Source of the DNA: Deltaproteobacteria bacterium
Lineage (GTDB): Bacteria > Desulfobacterota > DAOWOC01
Assembly: GCA_030642225.1 (NCBI GenBank)
Contig: DAOWOC010000033.1
Location: 1 to 8,035 of the forward strand
Direction of reading: 5' to 3'
Length of the DNA stretch: 8,035 nt
The position numbers and the translations under genes are program-made. The notes under the pieces are model-generated. The model ran no database searches. It had not been told where the DNA came from and was given only the letters and a program-made list of their open reading frames with translations. Each line of letters opens with the position of its first letter. Position 1 is the stretch's first letter. Positions 5,428 through 8,035 of the stretch are shown one piece after another.

Positions 5428-7047
5428 ATGCTCATACTTACCATAGAGGGTGATAACCCAAAGCAATACAGATTTGACAAAGGGAATGAAAACATTTTTT
5501 TAGGACGTGTACCTGCCTGCGATATTATTTTAAATGATAATCTGGTTTCAAGCACTCACGGTCGTATTGTAAAAAAGAAAAGATCTTATTTTTATGAAGA
5601 TTTAATATCAACCAACGGGACTGTTCTTAAAAGGAACGGCAAGACCATAGTTTTAAAAGACAACAGCAGAAAAATTATTATATTGAAACATAAAGACATT
5701 TTAATTTTGGGTAATACCACTATTAAATGCTCTATTAAAGAAGATAAAAAGATCATCAAGACCACTGAAATTAATCAAATGATTCAAGACAAGGGCAGCA
5801 CCATCGGCAGTGAAACTATTTTTTTAAAACAAAATTTAAAAGAACTTGATGAAATAAATGAGCAGGTTTCCAGCGAAAGATCCAATCTGCAACTTTTAAA
5901 CAAAATGCTGGGGGCGTTCAAGCTTGAAGACGGCAGGGAGCGCCTGCTCAATCTTATTGCCGACACCATATCCGAAGCACTTAAGCACAGTGAAAATATA
6001 ATTATCCTGCTTAAAGGTAAAGATGGCCGTCTCCAGCCAGTATTAAAACGTTTAAGCACACCAGACCCTGATAACCACGGAAATTTAGTCTCGTCAACTA
6101 TTATCAAACAGGTCATGGATGAAAAAGTAGCGATTTTCTACACTAATGCCCAGAAAGAGGCAAGTACATCAGAAAGTATTATTGATCTTCATATAATGAG
6201 CGCCATTTGCGTACCTTTATGGAATCGTAATGAGATAACAGGTATTCTACAGGTTGATAACAGATCAAAACAAGGCATGTTTACAAAAGACAACCTTTCT
6301 TTGATTACTGTTTTAGGCCACTATGCTGCTATTGCCATTGATAATCTTACCCTGTATGAGGATGCATTTCGTGCTAAAAAAAAGGAGGAGCAAGTCCGCA
6401 AAATTTTCCAGAAATATGTTCCGCAGGAAATTGTCAATAATGTCCTTAAAAAGGGAAGTGAATCGCTGCTTACAGTAGAGAAAAAAAATGTTACCATACT
6501 TTTTTCAGATATTCGTGGATTTACTGCAATATCTGAAAAAATGGCGCCTGAGGATCTGGTTAAACTACTGAATCAATACTTTGATATAATGATAAAAATT
6601 ATATCAAGACATAATGGTGTTCTTGATAAATTTTTAGGGGATGGTATTTTAGCGGTTTTTGGCGCACCGATTACTTATGAAAATGATGCATTAAACGGGG
6701 TTATTTCCGCAATGGAGATGATTAAAGCTATTAAAAAATTTAGCGAAATCCTGGGGGAAAAGGGTATGGAACCATTTAAAATTGGTATTGGAATCCATAC
6801 CGGTCCTGTAGTCGCAGGGAATATAGGTTCTGATGATCGGATGGAATATACGGTCATCGGCGATACTGTAAATACAACTAATCGTATTGAGACGCTGACC
6901 GCAAAATCTCCTGATACTATTTTAATCAGCGAGACAACATATCATCAGGTTAAAGATTATATTAAGGTTATTGATCTCGGCCACATGGAATTAAAGGGAA
7001 AAAGTGATAAAATAAGGGTTTATCAAGTTGCAGGCTTAAAAAAATAA
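5428..7047 (+). CDS. FHA-GAF class III adenylate cyclase
   Basis: A 539-residue soluble enzyme predicted to make cAMP from ATP. The FHA domain (about 5-103) has the phosphothreonine-binding residues Gly26-Arg27, Ser41, His44 and Asn63-Gly64. A linker is followed by a GAF sensor domain (about 165-310), a charged helical transducer (about 314-342, RKIFQKYVPQEIV) and the cyclase catalytic domain (about 352-537). The catalytic domain keeps metal-binding Asp361 (FSDIRGFT) and Asp405 (FLGDG), the adenine-selecting Lys401 and Asp479, and the transition-state pair Asn482 and Arg486. It should therefore be active and ATP-specific rather than GTP-specific. There are no membrane helices. The ATG at 5428 has AGGGA (5414-5418) nine bases upstream. 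The FHA domain implies control by a Ser/Thr kinase, none of which is encoded here; the GAF ligand is unknown. Confidence 0.93.
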   Translation: MLILTIEGDNPKQYRFDKGNENIFLGRVPACDIILNDNLVSSTHGRIVKKKRSYFYEDLISTNGTVLKRNGKTIVLKDNSRKIIILKHKDILILGNTTIKCSIKEDKKIIKTTEINQMIQDKGSTIGSETIFLKQNLKELDEINEQVSSERSNLQLLNKMLGAFKLEDGRERLLNLIADTISEALKHSENIIILLKGKDGRLQPVLKRLSTPDPDNHGNLVSSTIIKQVMDEKVAIFYTNAQKEASTSESIIDLHIMSAICVPLWNRNEITGILQVDNRSKQGMFTKDNLSLITVLGHYAAIAIDNLTLYEDAFRAKKKEEQVRKIFQKYVPQEIVNNVLKKGSESLLTVEKKNVTILFSDIRGFTAISEKMAPEDLVKLLNQYFDIMIKIISRHNGVLDKFLGDGILAVFGAPITYENDALNGVISAMEMIKAIKKFSEILGEKGMEPFKIGIGIHTGPVVAGNIGSDDRMEYTVIGDTVNTTNRIETLTAKSPDTILISETTYHQVKDYIKVIDLGHMELKGKSDKIRVYQVAGLKK

Positions 7048-7055
7048 AGGGATAA

Positions 7056-7083
7056 GGCGTTAATTTTAAAAAATTATAATGCC
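7056..7083 (+). repeat. Weak hairpin after the cyclase gene
   Basis: GGCGTTA (7056-7062) pairs with TAATGCC (7077-7083), including one G-T pair, around an A/T loop. It lies nine bases after the cyclase stop codon. No T run follows, so termination here is doubtful and readthrough into clpA is possible. Confidence 0.3.
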
Positions 7084-7137
7084 AAAGAACTGAACAATGT
7101 TTATTTTTATTGAATAAATAAATTAAACACTATCAAA

Positions 7138-7142
7138 AGGAG
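7138..7142 (+). promoter_or_regulatory. Ribosome binding site AGGAG deciding the GTG start of clpA
   Basis: AGGAG lies six bases before GTG at 7149. The first ATG in frame (7164) is 21 bases from this site and would remove the MLSRD residues that match family N-termini. Confidence 0.75.
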
Positions 7143-7148
7143 CTTACA

Positions 7149-8035
7149 GTGTTAAGCAGGGATATGCAATTGACTTTCGGTTCAGCGGTACGTGAGGCTC
7201 ATACAAGAAGACATGAGATGATATGTGTTGAACATCTTCTGTATGCGCTGATTCATAATGATACTGCTGCAAATATACTTATTAACTGCGGAGCTGATTT
7301 AAATGAGCTAAAAAAGAATATTGAAGAATATTTTTCAAAACATTTAAACAGTGTGCCTGATAATAAAGAATATCAAATAATACAGGGTATTGGTTTTCAG
7401 CGAACCATTCAAAGGGCAATCTATCATGTACAAAATGCGGAAAAAGTTGAAGTGGAAGCAGGAGATGTTCTTGTCGCCATATTTATGGAAAAGGAATCAT
7501 ATGCCCTCAAGTCTCTTAAAGAACAGGGTATAACCCGAGTTGATGTGCTGGAATATATATCTCACAGTATAACAAAAATACGTGAGTTCAAGGATGATGC
7601 AGAGAATTCTTCTCTACCTGACCAGGAATGCGATTCCTGTAAGCCTAAAAAAAGCGTAAGGCCGAATCCTCTCAAGATGTTTACTGTCAACATGATTGAA
7701 AAAGCATCTTCAGGCAAGATAGACCCATTAATAGGCAGGGGGAATGAGGTTCAAAGGGCGCTGCAGGTGCTTGGCAGAAGGAAAAAGAACAACCCTGTAT
7801 TTGTTGGAGACCCAGGGGTTGGCAAAACAGCAATTGCAGAGGGGCTGGCCCTGAAAATAGCTGAGGGCGATGTACCCGAAGTTTTTTTAGGATCCCACAT
7901 ATATATGCTTGACATGGGCTCTCTTATTGCCGGAACAAAATTCCGCGGTGAATTTGAATCAAGACTTAAAGGTATCCTTGCTGAATTGTGCAAGCTTGAA
8001 AATCCTATTTTGTTTATTGATGAAATTCATACAAT
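7149..8035 (+). CDS. clpA: ATP-dependent Clp protease ATP-binding subunit ClpA (3' end outside window)
   Basis: The first 295 residues of ClpA, the AAA+ unfoldase that feeds substrates into ClpP in the cytoplasm. The N-terminal Clp domain has two repeats: [14 protein letters not shown] with [13 protein letters not shown] (22-34), and [10 protein letters not shown] with [10 protein letters not shown] (102-111). The linker (about 150-172) leads into the first AAA+ module, with [10 protein letters not shown] (173-182), [12 protein letters not shown] (192-203), Walker [10 protein letters not shown] (220-228) and the start of Walker B ILFIDE (287-292, Asp291-Glu292). The N-terminal domain and linker match ClpA rather than ClpB or ClpC. 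Translation begins at GTG. In many Proteobacteria clpS sits immediately upstream; here only a 101-bp gap separates clpA from the cyclase gene and no clpS fits. A CDSC motif (161-164) in the linker is unusual. Confidence 0.92.
   Translation, partial: MLSRDMQLTFGSAVREAHTRRHEMICVEHLLYALIHNDTAANILINCGADLNELKKNIEEYFSKHLNSVPDNKEYQIIQGIGFQRTIQRAIYHVQNAEKVEVEAGDVLVAIFMEKESYALKSLKEQGITRVDVLEYISHSITKIREFKDDAENSSLPDQECDSCKPKKSVRPNPLKMFTVNMIEKASSGKIDPLIGRGNEVQRALQVLGRRKKNNPVFVGDPGVGKTAIAEGLALKIAEGDVPEVFLGSHIYMLDMGSLIAGTKFRGEFESRLKGILAELCKLENPILFIDEIHT

Noticed and set aside
5784..6116. Minus-strand open frames inside the cyclase gene (also 6675-6857)
   Set aside because: They mirror the GAF and catalytic domain coding sequence, whose motifs are intact on the plus strand.
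7751..7993. Minus-strand open frame of 80 codons
   Set aside because: It is opposite the ClpA Walker A region; low-complexity Ser/Pro-rich composition is typical of an antisense shadow.
1..8035. Anti-phage defence island or mobile element
   Set aside because: A dNTPase, a nucleotide cyclase and a Clp ATPase can occur in defence contexts. Here the cyclase is class III rather than a CBASS-type nucleotidyltransferase, no effector is present, ClpA is housekeeping, and no transposase, integrase or boundary repeats are seen.

Overview
The window is AT-rich bacterial chromosomal DNA. The gene set (an FHA-GAF class III cyclase, an HD-type dNTP triphosphohydrolase with a divergent active-site helix, a chromosomal ParM/Alp-type actin, an MBOAT-SGNH acylation pair and ClpA) and the AT-rich codon use fit a sulfate-reducing Desulfobacterota such as Desulfobacterales. 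That placement is an inference from gene content only; no marker gene settles it. I see no tRNA, rRNA, CRISPR array, transposase or phage gene.

Left block, minus strand, 1-5064, read from right to left: an MBOAT-family membrane O-acyltransferase (3676-5064) overlaps the start of an SGNH-hydrolase-like, membrane-anchored partner (2568-3701). An actin-like ATPase of the ParM/StbA type follows (1424-2457), but it is split by a one-base frameshift at a short C tract near 2151-2153. Then come a small two-helix NfeD-like membrane protein (815-1225) and, running off the left edge, an HD-domain dGTPase-like protein (1-704). Short palindromes and hairpins lie in the gaps.

Right block, plus strand, 5428-8035: a 363-bp AT-rich divergent control region (5065-5427) precedes a 539-residue FHA-GAF-class III adenylate cyclase (5428-7047) that keeps all the key catalytic residues. 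A 101-bp gap then leads to the first 295 residues of the Clp chaperone ATPase ClpA, which starts at a GTG (7149) and runs off the right edge in its first Walker B motif. No clpS precedes it.

How the genes may work together: the MBOAT and SGNH proteins are the standard pair for moving an acyl group across the cytoplasmic membrane and attaching it to an exported glycan or similar acceptor. The acceptor is not identifiable here. The cyclase would turn a phosphoprotein signal (FHA) and a small-molecule or redox signal (GAF) into cAMP, and it shares its upstream region with the acylation genes. The actin-like protein has no ParR-like partner or centromere-like repeat array in the window, so a plasmid-partition role is not supported. 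The most noteworthy points are the frameshifted chromosomal actin, the acylation pair with an odd three-cysteine region, the cyclase and its palindromic upstream region, and a CxxC motif in the ClpA linker.
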